Positions 1 through 8,450 of a DNA stretch of 64,000 nucleotides are shown here, piece after piece. The stretch is from Kocuria soli (GTDB taxonomy: Bacteria > Actinomycetota > Actinomycetes > Actinomycetales > Micrococcaceae). Positions within the stretch are counted from its first letter, which is position 1. Each line of letters opens with the position of its first letter. Made by a program: the position numbers and the translations under genes. Below the pieces are notes generated by a model. It saw nothing but the letters and a program-made list of their open reading frames with translations, was not told the DNA's origin and searched no databases. The stretch spans positions 124,001 through 188,000 of the forward strand of contig NZ_RKMF01000003.1 of NCBI RefSeq assembly GCF_003797835.1. Reading direction: 5' to 3'.

Positions 1-1128
1 GGTGTCGTCCCGCATGGGACGTTTGGCCACGGGCGGGCCACCGCTGCCGTGCGATTCACCTTCGGCGCGGCCACTGGCGGAAGCGCCGTGCTCGGGCTCC
101 GCACCGGCGTCGTCGTCGGTCTTGTACGCCCAGGACGAGCGGTCGTAGTGCCCGGTTTCGGGGTCGTACCCGGAGAACAGGCCGTCCAGGTCCTCGGTGT
201 CCTTGAAGTCGTCGGAGATCAGGAAGGGCGCGTTGGTGTACGAGGTGACGTACTCCTTGAACCAGAGGTCGTTCTGGAGGACATGGTTGATCAGCGCACC
301 CAGGAGCACGACGTCGGAACCTGCGCGGATGGGGACGTGCCGATCCGCGGAGGCTGAGGTACGCGTGAACCGGGGGTCCACGTGGATGACGCGGGCACCG
401 CGAGCCTTGGCTTCAGCAACCCACTGGAATCCGACCGGATGGCACTCCGCCATGTTGGAACCCTGGATGACGATGCAGTCCGCATTCGCCATGTCTTGCA
501 GCGATTGTGTGGCTCCGCCGCGGCCAAAAGAAGTTCCCAAACTGGGAACGGTGGCGGAGTGTCAAATACGCGCCTGGTTCTCGATCTGTATGGCTCCCGC
601 GGCGGTGAAGAGTTTCTTGATCAGGTAGTTCTCTTCGTTGTCCAACGTGGCACCGCCCAGGGCGGCGATGCCCATGGTGCGGTTGAGTCTGCGGCCCTTG
701 TCGTCCGCGTCCTGCCACTTGTTGCGGCGTGCCTCCAGGAAGCGGTCGGCCACCATCTCCACGGCCTGTTCCAGGTCCAGCTTCTGCCAGTCCTTGGCCC
801 GCGGAGCCCGGTAGAGAACCTCGTACTGGCGGCCGGGGGCGTTGACCAGTTGCTCGCTGGCCGCGCCCTTGGGGCACAGACGGCCGCGGGAGATCGGAGA
901 GTCCGGGTCACCTTCGATCTGGATGACCTTCTCGTCCTTGACGTACACCTTCTGCCCGCAGCCCACCGCGCAGTAGGGGCAGACGCTTTGCACCACGCGG
1001 TCGGCGGTGGCGTTGCGGGAGGTCAGTTCACGGGTGTGCTCGGACACCGTGGCGGAACTGCGCGCCGTGGAATCGGCGGTGCGCAGTTGCCGCACCACCG
1101 GCCACTCCAGGAAGCTGAACCGAGCCAT
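1..1128 (-). CDS. fdnG: Formate dehydrogenase alpha subunit (selenoprotein), 3' end outside window
   Basis: Catalytic subunit of a molybdopterin/selenocysteine formate dehydrogenase of the FdnG/FdoG type, which oxidises formate to CO2. The N-terminal 4Fe-4S ligands are C50, C53, C57 and C85 (CPYCAVGC, then RLCPKG). The frame reaches ENQARI, then an in-frame TGA (562-564), and continues as HSATVPSLGTSFGRGG and then VIHVDPRFTRTS and the FSGYDPETGHYDRSSW block, all typical of E. coli FdnG, where the same position is selenocysteine. A hairpin follows the TGA. The frame stays open to base 1, so the gene runs off the left edge. No Tat signal is visible at the N-terminus, so it is probably cytoplasmic. 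The start is the first ATG after an in-frame TAG. It follows the PTS IIC gene on the same strand. Gene callers will split this gene at the TGA. Confidence 0.9.
514..564 (-). promoter_or_regulatory. In-frame UGA (Sec) with putative bacterial SECIS hairpin
   Basis: The Sec codon is 562-564 (minus strand). Immediately 3' lies a perfect hairpin with stem GTTCCC/GGGAAC and a 5-nt loop AGTTT (533-549). The loop starts about 18 nt after the UGA and has G in its second position, as bacterial SECIS elements require. TCCGCC and GGCGGA (553-558 and 514-519) could form a lower stem. It would recruit SelB. The sel genes are not in this window. Confidence 0.8.
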
Positions 1129-1215
1129 GGACTCAATCTAAACCACGTGAAGCAGGTCGCACAGGCGACTTGGTATTTGTGGCCATTGGTGGCTGAGATG
1201 GTCTGGGCGGGCGGC

Positions 1216-2760
1216 CTAACGACTGCGTGGCGGCGGCGCCGGAGCTCCCGCGGGCGGCGGGATCTTGGCGTAGCTCCGAACCGGGGTCGGCCCGGACGGG
1301 GCGTCGTCGTCGCTCTGTGCACTTGCTGTCCGCGGTCGCCCGGGTGCCGGATCCCAACCACGGTTGACCACCTTGAGCTGGACCAGGATTGCTGCACCCA
1401 GGACCAGCAGTCCGATGGCAAGCACCAAGACCAAGCCGCCGACCGCGCCCAGCTTGGCGGCCGATCCGACCGCCAGGCCGAACCAGCCGAAGTCGGCGTC
1501 GCCGAAGGTCGTGTTCTCGCCCCCGAAAGCACCCAGGACGGAGAGCAGGAACGCGGGCAGGAAGGTGATGATCAGACCGTTGACGAACCCTCCCGCCACG
1601 GCACCTCGCCGACCACCCGTGGCGTTGCCGTAGACGCCGGCCGCGCCACCCGTGAAGAAGTGGGGGACCAGGCCGGGCAGGATCAACGCGATCCCGAAGG
1701 CCGGGTTCAACCACGCCGACAGGACGGCCAGCCCCACCAGGCCTCCGGCGAAGCTCGAGGTGAAGCCCAGCAGCACGGCGTTCTGGGCGTAGGGGAACAC
1801 GATCGGGGCGTCCAGTGCGGGGATGGCGCCGGGGACGACCTTGGCGGCGATGCCCTGGAAGGCCGGGACCAGCTCACCCAGGATGGTCCGCACGCCGAAC
1901 AGGATCACGGCGACCGCCACACCGAACTGCAGGCCGTAGGTCACCGAGGTCATGAGGTAGTTGCCCACGCCCGTGGCCCCGCCCTCGAATGCCTGGAAGG
2001 CGGCTTCCGTGCCTGCGCGAGCCATGAACAGCACGGCCAGGACCACGTACATCAGGGCCATGGACAGCGCGGTGGCCACCATGGAGTCGCGGAGGAACCG
2101 CAGCCCTTCGGGCAGTTTCAGGTCCTCCGAGGACGGGCTGTTGCGCCCCACCAACCGACCCGTGGCGCCCGCGGCGATGTACCCGGCGGTGCCGAAGTGG
2201 CCGATCGCGATGCTGTCGTCCCCCGTGATCCTGCGGGTCCAGGGATGTGCCAACGCGGGCAGGGAGACCATCAGGATTCCCAACAGGAGCGCTCCCACGA
2301 TCACGACGACGGCGCCCCCGTATCCGGCGGTGGCCAGGATGATCGTGAGCATGGTGGCCATGAACAACACGTGGTGACCCGTGAGGAACACGTAACGCAA
2401 CGGGGTGAACCTCGCCAGCAGCAGCGAGATCACGAAGCCCAGGATCATGAGCCACGCGACCTGTCCGCCGTACTCGGCCTGGGCGATTCCGGCGATGGCC
2501 TCATTGGTCGGGACCACGCCTTGCGCGCCGGTGGCTCCCTGGATCATCACCCCGAGGGGGTCCAGCGAAGCGACCACCAGCGTGGCGCCGGCGCCGATGA
2601 GCAGGAATCCCAACGTGGCCTTGATGGCCCCGCCGATGACCTGACCCGCGCTCTTGCGCAGGGCGATCAGGCCCACCGCGGTGATGATGCCGATCAGGAA
2701 CGCGGGAACCGAAAGGATCTCGTTGACCAGGAACTGTGCAGCTGCGACCAGCCAGTTCAT
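1216..2760 (-). CDS. ulaA: PTS ascorbate-family EIIC (UlaA/SgaT-like permease)
   Basis: A 514-residue membrane permease of the ascorbate-type (Asc/SgaT) PTS family. Multiple hydrophobic segments are visible throughout (for example residues 1-60, 100-165 and 225-440). It carries the family features LTGHHVLFMATML and the DDSIAIGHFG loop, followed by a hydrophilic Pro/Ser-rich C-terminal tail (from about residue 470). It would translocate the sugar acid while EIIA and EIIB phosphorylate it. It lies 54 bp downstream of the fused EIIA-EIIB gene, with a ribosome binding site (GGGGAGAACG before the ATG), so the two are probably one transcript. No ulaD/E/F/G-type catabolic genes are nearby, so ascorbate is a family-level guess, not a proven substrate. 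Confidence 0.85.
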   Translation of the reverse strand: MNWLVAAAQFLVNEILSVPAFLIGIITAVGLIALRKSAGQVIGGAIKATLGFLLIGAGATLVVASLDPLGVMIQGATGAQGVVPTNEAIAGIAQAEYGGQVAWLMILGFVISLLLARFTPLRYVFLTGHHVLFMATMLTIILATAGYGGAVVVIVGALLLGILMVSLPALAHPWTRRITGDDSIAIGHFGTAGYIAAGATGRLVGRNSPSSEDLKLPEGLRFLRDSMVATALSMALMYVVLAVLFMARAGTEAAFQAFEGGATGVGNYLMTSVTYGLQFGVAVAVILFGVRTILGELVPAFQGIAAKVVPGAIPALDAPIVFPYAQNAVLLGFTSSFAGGLVGLAVLSAWLNPAFGIALILPGLVPHFFTGGAAGVYGNATGGRRGAVAGGFVNGLIITFLPAFLLSVLGAFGGENTTFGDADFGWFGLAVGSAAKLGAVGGLVLVLAIGLLVLGAAILVQLKVVNRGWDPAPGRPRTASAQSDDDAPSGPTPVRSYAKIPPPAGAPAPPPRSR

Positions 2761-2814
2761 CGTTCTCCCCTGTCAAGTGGTGTTGAAGAAGGTGGTGGAG
2801 TCCTGTGGTGGGAC

Positions 2815-3654
2815 TCAGACGTCGTAGGAATCCCGCAGCGCCGCGTCGATCTCCTCGGTGCTGGTGAAGTTCGAGATGACTTTCACGGGGATGCCCGGGT
2901 CCCCCAGGGTTCGCGCAATCTCCCCGGAGGTCATGATCAGGTCCGCGTCCTTGGCCTTGCCCTTGGCGGAGATGGTGTCCGTGGCCTCGACCGTCAGGTA
3001 TGGCCCCCAGCCCCACTGGTCCAGGACCTTCTCCAGCGTGTTCTTGAGGAAGAGGCTGGTGCCCAGGCCGTTGCCGCACACCGTGAGGATGTGGTCCTTG
3101 GTCGCGTGGGTGGGGGCGGAGACGTCTTCGCCCGCCGCCCCTTGTGTGCTGGCGGCGGTAGCGCCGGTGGCTGCTGCCGCCGTCGTCGATCCCTGGGCTT
3201 TGGGGGTCACGGCAGCGAGGGCGTCGTGGAACTGGCCGGGGGTGGTCGCGGACTCGAGGGCCTCCCGTGTGTCAGCGTCCCCCAGAGCCTGGGCCAGTTG
3301 CTGCATGGCGGTCAGGTGAGCCGAGCTGTCGACGGCGGCCAGGGCGGCCACCAGGGTGACGGGATCGTTGGACTCGTGGCCGAACGCCACGGGCTCGTCG
3401 AGGCGGATCCAGGCCATGCCGGTTCGATGGACGTCGTCGTTCGCGCGGGCATGGGCGAAAGCGAACCCGGGGGAGACCACGATGTACGGGCCGTTGTCCT
3501 CGACATTGCGGACCATGGCGTCCGTGTAATGCCCAGAACTGACGCCGTCGGTCTCCAGGAGCCGGCCCGCGGTCGTGATGGCCGCGCGCCAGTCAGCGGC
3601 CTGAACGTCCAGCCGGATGGAGTTGGGGCGGGTCAATTCATGCAGCGTTGCCAT
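2815..3654 (-). CDS. PTS EIIA-EIIB fusion, ascorbate/mannitol type
   Basis: A 279-residue cytoplasmic phosphotransfer protein. Residues 1-150 are a PTS_EIIA_2 domain with the phospho-accepting His68 in FAFAHARA. An Ala/Thr-rich linker (about 151-185) leads to an EIIB domain with the phospho-Cys193 in the TVCGNGLGTS loop. It takes phosphate from HPr and passes it to the sugar carried by the adjacent EIIC. The EIIA half is colinear, without gaps, with two further standalone EIIA genes at 3674-4117 and 5045-5503. No Shine-Dalgarno precedes the ATG. A TACGGT box 6 nt upstream suggests a leaderless mRNA. Confidence 0.88.
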   Translation of the reverse strand: MATLHELTRPNSIRLDVQAADWRAAITTAGRLLETDGVSSGHYTDAMVRNVEDNGPYIVVSPGFAFAHARANDDVHRTGMAWIRLDEPVAFGHESNDPVTLVAALAAVDSSAHLTAMQQLAQALGDADTREALESATTPGQFHDALAAVTPKAQGSTTAAAATGATAASTQGAAGEDVSAPTHATKDHILTVCGNGLGTSLFLKNTLEKVLDQWGWGPYLTVEATDTISAKGKAKDADLIMTSGEIARTLGDPGIPVKVISNFTSTEEIDAALRDSYDV

Positions 3655-3660
3655 GCACCC

Positions 3661-3666
3661 ACCGTA
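3661..3666 (-). promoter_or_regulatory. Putative -10 box of leaderless EIIAB gene
   Basis: TACGGT, 6 nt before the ATG at 3654, with no Shine-Dalgarno between. Confidence 0.45.
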
Positions 3667-3673
3667 GTTGCCG

Positions 3674-4117
3674 CTACATGAGTGCGGCGTGGAACTGCTC
3701 GGGAGTTGCTGCGGTTGCGAGGGCTGTGCGCTTTGTGGGATCGGCCATGAGCGTGGCCAGCTGCTGGGTGGCCGCGATGTGTGAGGAACTGTTCATGGCT
3801 GCCAGTGATGCAATCAGGGTGACGGGGTCGTTGGATTCATGGCCGAACTCCACTGGTTCGGCCAACCGGATCCAGGCCATCCCGGTGTGGTGGACGTCGT
3901 CGTTCGCCCGGGCGTGGGCAAAAGCGAATCCGGGGGAGACCACGATGTACGGCCCGTGCTCCTCGACGTTGTGGATCATCGATTCCGTGTAGGAGTCGTC
4001 ACTGATGCCGGCTGACACCAGGACCTCACCGACGGTCCTCATGGCGTCGTGCCAGTCGGCGGCACGGACATCGAGGCGGATGGAATCGGGTGTCACCAGT
4101 TCATGCAGCGTGGCCAT
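3674..4117 (-). CDS. Standalone PTS EIIA (second paralogue)
   Basis: 147 residues covering a single PTS_EIIA_2 domain. The active-site His68 in FAFAHARA is retained. It is nearly identical along its length to the EIIA half of the fused gene immediately downstream (both begin MATLHEL and share the RANDDVH and GHESNDPVTL blocks), so it is a recent tandem duplicate that lacks the EIIB part. The ATG has a TAGGCT box 6 nt upstream and no Shine-Dalgarno. It could feed phosphate to the EIIB of the neighbour or act as a regulatory phosphoacceptor. Confidence 0.85.
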   Translation of the reverse strand: MATLHELVTPDSIRLDVRAADWHDAMRTVGEVLVSAGISDDSYTESMIHNVEEHGPYIVVSPGFAFAHARANDDVHHTGMAWIRLAEPVEFGHESNDPVTLIASLAAMNSSSHIAATQQLATLMADPTKRTALATAATPEQFHAALM

Positions 4118-5007
4118 GGGTACAGCCTACGGAGTCATGCGCGGGATGGGCATGGTTCCTGTTGCCAGGGGCATTCACCGGCTGGAACGCATACATTGTT
4201 CCGGCGCTGGTGGTGATCATGTTCGGCATGGGTCTCACGCTGACGCTTCCCGACTTCGCCCTGGTGCTGAAACGACCCATGCCCGTGCTGCTCGGCGTGG
4301 CACTGCAATACCTCATCATGCCGCTGCTTGCTTGGACCATCGCGGCCGTGTTGCACCTGCCGCCTCAATTGGCGGCCGGTCTAATTCTGGTGGGCAGTGT
4401 GCCAGGGGGAACGGCGTCGAACGTGGTGACTTACCTGGCTCGTGGCGACGTCGCCCTGTCCGTGACCATGACGTCACTGTCAACCGCACTCTCCCCGTTA
4501 CTCACGCCGGTGATCACGTTGTGGCTGGCCGGGCAGTTCCTCCCCGTGCCTGCCGGGGACATGGCGATGTCTCTGGTCCAAATCGTGCTGATCCCGATCG
4601 TGGGCGGGCTGCTCGTGCGGACGTTCTTCTCCGGGTTCGTGCGGCGCATTGAACCTGCCTTGCCCTGGATTTCGGTTCTGGCCATCACCTTCGTGGTGGT
4701 CGCCGTCGTGTCGGCATCTACTGCGGTGCTCATGACCGCCGGGCTCGGACTGTTGATCGGCGTGGTGCTGCACAACCTCCTGGGGTACGGGCTGGGTTAT
4801 GCCGTTGCTGCTGCGCTCCGAGTCCCTCCGGCGGCTCGGCGTGCGGTGTCGGTCGAGGTGGGAATGCAGAACTCGGGGCTCGCCTCAGGACTGGCCACTC
4901 AGTACTTCACACCCGAGGCTGCTCTGCCCGGCGCGGTGTTCTCCGTATGGCACAACATTTCCGGTGGCCTGTTGGCCTCGATCTGGGGCAGACGGCCCGT
5001 GGGGTGA
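4090..5007 (+). CDS. BASS-family (bile acid:Na+ symporter) transporter, start uncertain
   Basis: A polytopic carrier of the BASS/SBF family, which moves organic anions or pantoate/pyruvate-like acids with Na+. Family signatures are FGMGLTLTLPDF, the GSVPGGTASNVVTYLARGDVALS loop and EVGMQNSGLASGLA. The N-terminus is short: the first helix before PGAFTGW is only partly present. The frame opens with GTG 4090, which would overlap the divergent EIIA start by 28 bp. The only later in-frame start is TTG 4162, which removes most of helix 1. Neither has a ribosome binding site, so the gene may be slightly truncated at its 5' end. It sits between two EIIA copies, which suggests a related anionic substrate. 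Confidence 0.8.
   Translation: MSPVHAAWPWVQPTESCAGWAWFLLPGAFTGWNAYIVPALVVIMFGMGLTLTLPDFALVLKRPMPVLLGVALQYLIMPLLAWTIAAVLHLPPQLAAGLILVGSVPGGTASNVVTYLARGDVALSVTMTSLSTALSPLLTPVITLWLAGQFLPVPAGDMAMSLVQIVLIPIVGGLLVRTFFSGFVRRIEPALPWISVLAITFVVVAVVSASTAVLMTAGLGLLIGVVLHNLLGYGLGYAVAAALRVPPAARRAVSVEVGMQNSGLASGLATQYFTPEAALPGAVFSVWHNISGGLLASIWGRRPVG
4124..4129 (-). promoter_or_regulatory. Putative -10 box of second EIIA gene
   Basis: TAGGCT, 6 nt before the ATG at 4117. It lies within the 5' part of the divergent BASS reading frame. Confidence 0.45.
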
Positions 5008-5044
5008 CGGAGGACTCCGGAGAGTCCGGGTCATCGGGCTGCGC

Positions 5045-5503
5045 TCACCATTCGTTCAGTCGCTTGAGCACCGCCAAGAACTCGTCCACGTTCGATGCAG
5101 TCTCCAATTGCTGCCTGGTCTCCTGGTTCTCCACCACGGACATGAGCTGCCGCATGGCCCGGATGTGTTGGGTGCTGTCCGCTGAGGCCAGGGCTGCAAC
5201 CAGGGTGACGGGGTCGTTGTCGGCGTTGCCGAACTTGACCGGCTTCTTGAGACGCGCCCAGGACATGGCCGTCCGACTCACGAGATCGGGGGCTTGCGCG
5301 TGGGCGAAGGCGAATCCCGGTGCGATCACGATGTATGGCCCGTGCTCCTCGACGTTCTTGATCATGGCCTTGGTGAACGCCGGTGATCCAGCGCCTGACT
5401 TGGCCAGAAGCTTTCCCGCCGCCCTGATTGCCGACCGCCAGTCATGCGCACGCGCGTCGAGACGAATCGATTCCGGGGTCACGAGTTCATGCAGCTGGGC
5501 CAT
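5045..5503 (-). CDS. Standalone PTS EIIA (third paralogue)
   Basis: A 152-residue PTS_EIIA_2 domain with His68 in FAFAHAQA, colinear with the other two EIIA copies but more diverged (for example PDLVSRTAMS in place of NDDVHHTGMA). It is separated from them by the oppositely oriented BASS gene. A TAATGT box 6 nt before the ATG and the absence of a Shine-Dalgarno indicate its own leaderless promoter. It probably shares HPr with the UlaA-like system, but no dedicated EIIB/EIIC lies beside it. Confidence 0.83.
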   Translation of the reverse strand: MAQLHELVTPESIRLDARAHDWRSAIRAAGKLLAKSGAGSPAFTKAMIKNVEEHGPYIVIAPGFAFAHAQAPDLVSRTAMSWARLKKPVKFGNADNDPVTLVAALASADSTQHIRAMRQLMSVVENQETRQQLETASNVDEFLAVLKRLNEW

Positions 5504-5509
5504 ACCTAC

Positions 5510-5515
5510 ACATTA
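5510..5515 (-). promoter_or_regulatory. Putative -10 box of third EIIA gene
   Basis: TAATGT, 6 nt before the ATG at 5503. Confidence 0.45.
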
Positions 5516-5647
5516 GGTGAGACCGGCGGTTTTGGTAGCCGAAGTGACGGACTCATGGTCTGTGCGGCCGACGACGCTCCTACGATGGACGCACCATCCG
5601 GATCCGGCGCTCGGGTCCTGCGGCACCGCATAGTGGGGAGCGACAGA

Positions 5648-6595
5648 TTGGCCGGAAGCTTCATCGACGTCGACGGCGCAGCTGCTCGCCTCCGCAGGAT
5701 CGCCCACCGCACACCCGTGATGACCTCGACCCGATTGAACGAGTGGGCCGGAGCCGAGGTGTTCTTCAAGTGCGAGAACTTCCAGCGGGCCGGCGCCTTC
5801 AAGTTCAGAGGCGCGTACAACGCCGTGACCAGGGCGAAGGAAGCGGGGGCGCGCGGCGTCGTCGCATTTTCCTCCGGTAATCACGCCCAGGCGGTGGCGC
5901 TCGCGGGACGCCTGAACCACGTGCCCACCACGATCGTCATGCCCACGGACGCCCCAGCGGTCAAGCGCGCCGCCACGGAAGGGTACGGGGCGCGAGTGGT
6001 GGAGTACGACCGCTACACACAGAACCGCACGAGCGTGGCCGAGGACATCGCGCGTGAGCAGGACGCGGCCCTGATTCCGCCGTTCGATCATCCGGACGTG
6101 GTGGCAGGGCAGGCCACGGTGGGACGTGAGTTGTGTGAAGAGATTCCCGACCTGGACGTGATCGTCACCCCGCTAGGCGGAGGGGGCCTGACCTCCGGCG
6201 TCGCTCTGGCGGCCCACGCACACGACCCGAACATCCAGATCATCGGGGTGGAACCCGAGGCCGGAGACGACGCACGGCGCTCCTTGGAACAAGGGCGGAT
6301 CGTTTCCATCGAGGTGCCACGCACCATTGCCGACGGCGCCCAGACCGTGGCGTTGGCACCGCTCACCTTCGGGATCCTGCAGCGGGAGAACGTTCAGGTC
6401 AGTACCGCCAGTGACGAGCAACTGGTCGAGGCGATGCGGGCGATGGCACAGTCCATGAAGGTGATCGTGGAACCCACGGCCGCGTTGGGGCTGGCTTGGG
6501 TCCTGAACTCTGAGGAATTGGCAGGTCGACGGGTTGGGGTGGTACTGAGCGGTGGGAACGTCGACCTGCGCCGGTTCGCCGAACTGATCGGTTGA
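5648..6595 (+). CDS. Threonine/serine dehydratase (PLP fold-type II)
   Basis: Cytoplasmic pyridoxal-phosphate enzyme that deaminates threonine to 2-oxobutyrate or serine to pyruvate. The PLP lysine is K52 in AFKFRGAYNA. The Gly-rich phosphate loop is TPLGGGGLTSG, and SSGNHAQAVA contacts the substrate. The single-domain length (315 residues) matches the catabolic or serine-racemase-like class; no C-terminal ACT regulatory domain is present, unlike biosynthetic IlvA. The TTG start is chosen because GGGGAG lies 7 nt upstream and the product then begins where the family begins. The frame is open further upstream (from 5444), but that part shows no homology and overlaps the EIIA gene. Confidence 0.85.
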   Translation: MAGSFIDVDGAAARLRRIAHRTPVMTSTRLNEWAGAEVFFKCENFQRAGAFKFRGAYNAVTRAKEAGARGVVAFSSGNHAQAVALAGRLNHVPTTIVMPTDAPAVKRAATEGYGARVVEYDRYTQNRTSVAEDIAREQDAALIPPFDHPDVVAGQATVGRELCEEIPDLDVIVTPLGGGGLTSGVALAAHAHDPNIQIIGVEPEAGDDARRSLEQGRIVSIEVPRTIADGAQTVALAPLTFGILQRENVQVSTASDEQLVEAMRAMAQSMKVIVEPTAALGLAWVLNSEELAGRRVGVVLSGGNVDLRRFAELIG

Positions 6596-6624
6596 TTTGA
6601 ACGGGAGGATCGGCGGCAGTCGAC

Positions 6625-6665
6625 AAGGTGCCCTCGACGATTCCTGAGATCGTCGAGGGCACCTT
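6625..6665. terminator. Bidirectional intrinsic terminator
   Basis: Perfect 17-bp arms (6625-6641 and 6649-6665) with a 7-nt loop, bounded by AA and TTT. It lies between the convergent dehydratase and levansucrase genes. Confidence 0.85.
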
Positions 6666-6703
6666 TCATAGTTCGTGTCCGAGCGTGACGCAGGGCGGGC
6701 GGG

Positions 6704-8089
6704 TCACTTGTAGTGGCCGACGCCGCCCTTGCGCTTGTTGGTCGGAATGTAGGCGTACGGGCCCAAGCCGTTGTCCCCGAACGAGTAGTCCACGGCGGTG
6801 GTCTCGCCCGAGATGTTGACCTTCACCGTGGGAGACAGCGTGCCGCCGCGACGCCCGTCCACGTTGTCGATGAACGACTGGATGAGCCCGCCCGGCTGGA
6901 TGTAATGCGAGTAGGCCTGGAATTGGCGGGGGTTCTGACCGACTGTGGGGGACTCCGGAGCATCGGCCGGCAGGTTCAGGTCCGTCGGTGATCCGAGGAC
7001 CAGGCCCGAGTCGTTGAGCGGCTGGAAGTCCGAACGAATGCCATCGCCGACGAACCCGTAGACGCCATCCGGGCCCCGAAGACCATTCGCGTAGGTGAAC
7101 TGATGCGAGATGGTGAACAGGTAGTACTTCCCGTCCTGCAGGATCATCTGCGGGCGTTCCGTCTGGTCGTTGACCCCGTAAGCCGTGAGGATCGGAGGCA
7201 GCATGGTCCACGAGGTCAGATCCTTGGAATCAGCCCAGGCCAGGACGATGTTGCCACGTTGGTAGTGGGCGCCCATGCCGTTGACCTCCTCGACGGTCTC
7301 AGCGAACGGGTCGCCGTCGACGTAGCCCAGGTCCTCCTCGGTCACGTGGGTCTCCTCCGAGCCGAGCACGCCTCCGCCCACGCCTTCGTCGCTCGCACTG
7401 ATGCGGCCTTCCACGGTGGCCAACACCGCTGGTTTCCCGTCGGTGCCCGGCCGAGGAGTGCCGAACGTGGTGGCTGTGTAGAACACGCGCACCTTGTTGC
7501 CCTGCATCAAGCGGGTGGAGCCGGACCACTCGGTGTTGGACAGGGACGAGTCCTCTGGGAAGAGCAGCCCGCCGTAGGTCCAGGAGGAGTTCAGCTCTGC
7601 CGTGGACTTGCGGTAGAAGTAGCCGATCTTGGCGCTCCAGTGCCGGGAGTCGAAGGGGATGGAGCGGGGTGCCACCAGGCTGAAGATCACGTCCCAGCCC
7701 TTGTAGCTCATCTGATTCGAATGTTCATCGGTTAGGGACCAGGTGTCCCAGACCCAGACTTCGTCATTCATGACGGGGAAGTCCTTGGGGATTTCCGGCA
7801 TGGTCACGGAATCCGGCATCGAGTTCTCGCCGCGTGGGACGGATTCGTCGTTCTGCTGCGTCATGATCTGGCGCGCATCGGCGCGGGTCCACTTGGCGGC
7901 GAAGTCCGAGGAGATCGGGTCGTAGGCCTGCTGGGTGTGCGGTGTTGGTTGCGGGCCCTCTGCGGCCCACGCCTTGTCCGTGCGGTAGCTGACCGAGGTC
8001 AAGGTCGCGGCCGCCGTGACGGCGGCCGCCAACCTTCCGAACGACCGTCGGCTGATCTGGCGGTCGGCGAGGTTCGAATCTTCGGGCAT
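6704..8089 (-). CDS. Secreted GH68 levansucrase-like protein lacking the RDP motif
   Basis: 461-residue GH68 (levansucrase/inulosucrase) protein exported by Tat: the signal is SRRSFGRL followed by an Ala/Thr-rich stretch (residues 13-43). The nucleophile D115 (VWDTWSL), EWSGS (187-191) and the acid/base E311 (DQTERPQ) are present. The RDP motif, which supplies the transition-state-stabilising Asp, is absent. From nucleophile to acid is 196 residues, against 256 in B. subtilis SacB and 266 in G. diazotrophicus LsdA. The gap falls near residues 232-250, between ISASDEG and TEEDLGY, and keeps the reading frame. The product may therefore be inactive or altered. The gene stands alone, with a terminator downstream. 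Confidence 0.85.
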   Translation of the reverse strand: MPEDSNLADRQISRRSFGRLAAAVTAAATLTSVSYRTDKAWAAEGPQPTPHTQQAYDPISSDFAAKWTRADARQIMTQQNDESVPRGENSMPDSVTMPEIPKDFPVMNDEVWVWDTWSLTDEHSNQMSYKGWDVIFSLVAPRSIPFDSRHWSAKIGYFYRKSTAELNSSWTYGGLLFPEDSSLSNTEWSGSTRLMQGNKVRVFYTATTFGTPRPGTDGKPAVLATVEGRISASDEGVGGGVLGSEETHVTEEDLGYVDGDPFAETVEEVNGMGAHYQRGNIVLAWADSKDLTSWTMLPPILTAYGVNDQTERPQMILQDGKYYLFTISHQFTYANGLRGPDGVYGFVGDGIRSDFQPLNDSGLVLGSPTDLNLPADAPESPTVGQNPRQFQAYSHYIQPGGLIQSFIDNVDGRRGGTLSPTVKVNISGETTAVDYSFGDNGLGPYAYIPTNKRKGGVGHYK

Positions 8090-8450
8090 GACGTTCCCTT
8101 TCAGTCACGGGTGCGAGCGTGAACAGGGGAGGTGCTCGCGCCGTGATCAGGGCCGTTATCAGTTCGTTATCGAACGTGGGCTGATAAATCCGATGTGTGA
8201 GCCAATCCGTACTTAACGAATTTTCATGTAACTTGGCACGTATATGTCTCAACGGCTTGGGCTACGTGGAGCCGGGCCTTCCGTGGGCGGCGGCCAGTTG
8301 AATGTAATGATTGGTGATTGCTATTCCGTAACGGTTATATCGATTTTCGACCGGTGTGAACGGCTTCGTAGTAGTTTCCATGTTCAAGGCCGGGGCGCAC
8401 CTCACGCTCTGACCACCAACGGACTCATCCACCGTGGAATCGAGCTTGAA
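8090..8450. other. Divergent intergenic region, levansucrase / vanW
   Basis: 361 bp without a supportable gene, richer in AT than the neighbours. It holds a small hairpin GTTCGTTATCGAAC at 8162-8175. It should contain both divergent promoters, but I could not assign convincing boxes. Confidence 0.4.

Noticed and set aside
562-564. The TGA in formate dehydrogenase as a nonsense mutation
   Set aside because: It is at the exact Sec position of FdnG-type enzymes, is followed by a SECIS-like hairpin, and homology continues in frame.
382-3681. A 1099-residue plus-strand open frame across the formate dehydrogenase and PTS genes
   Set aside because: It is antisense to four well-supported genes, has Arg/Gly/Val/Gln-rich composition typical of high-GC shadow frames and shows no domain.
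4137-4652. ATG 4137 as the start of the BASS transporter
   Set aside because: It is in a different frame from the transporter; its product shows no homology.
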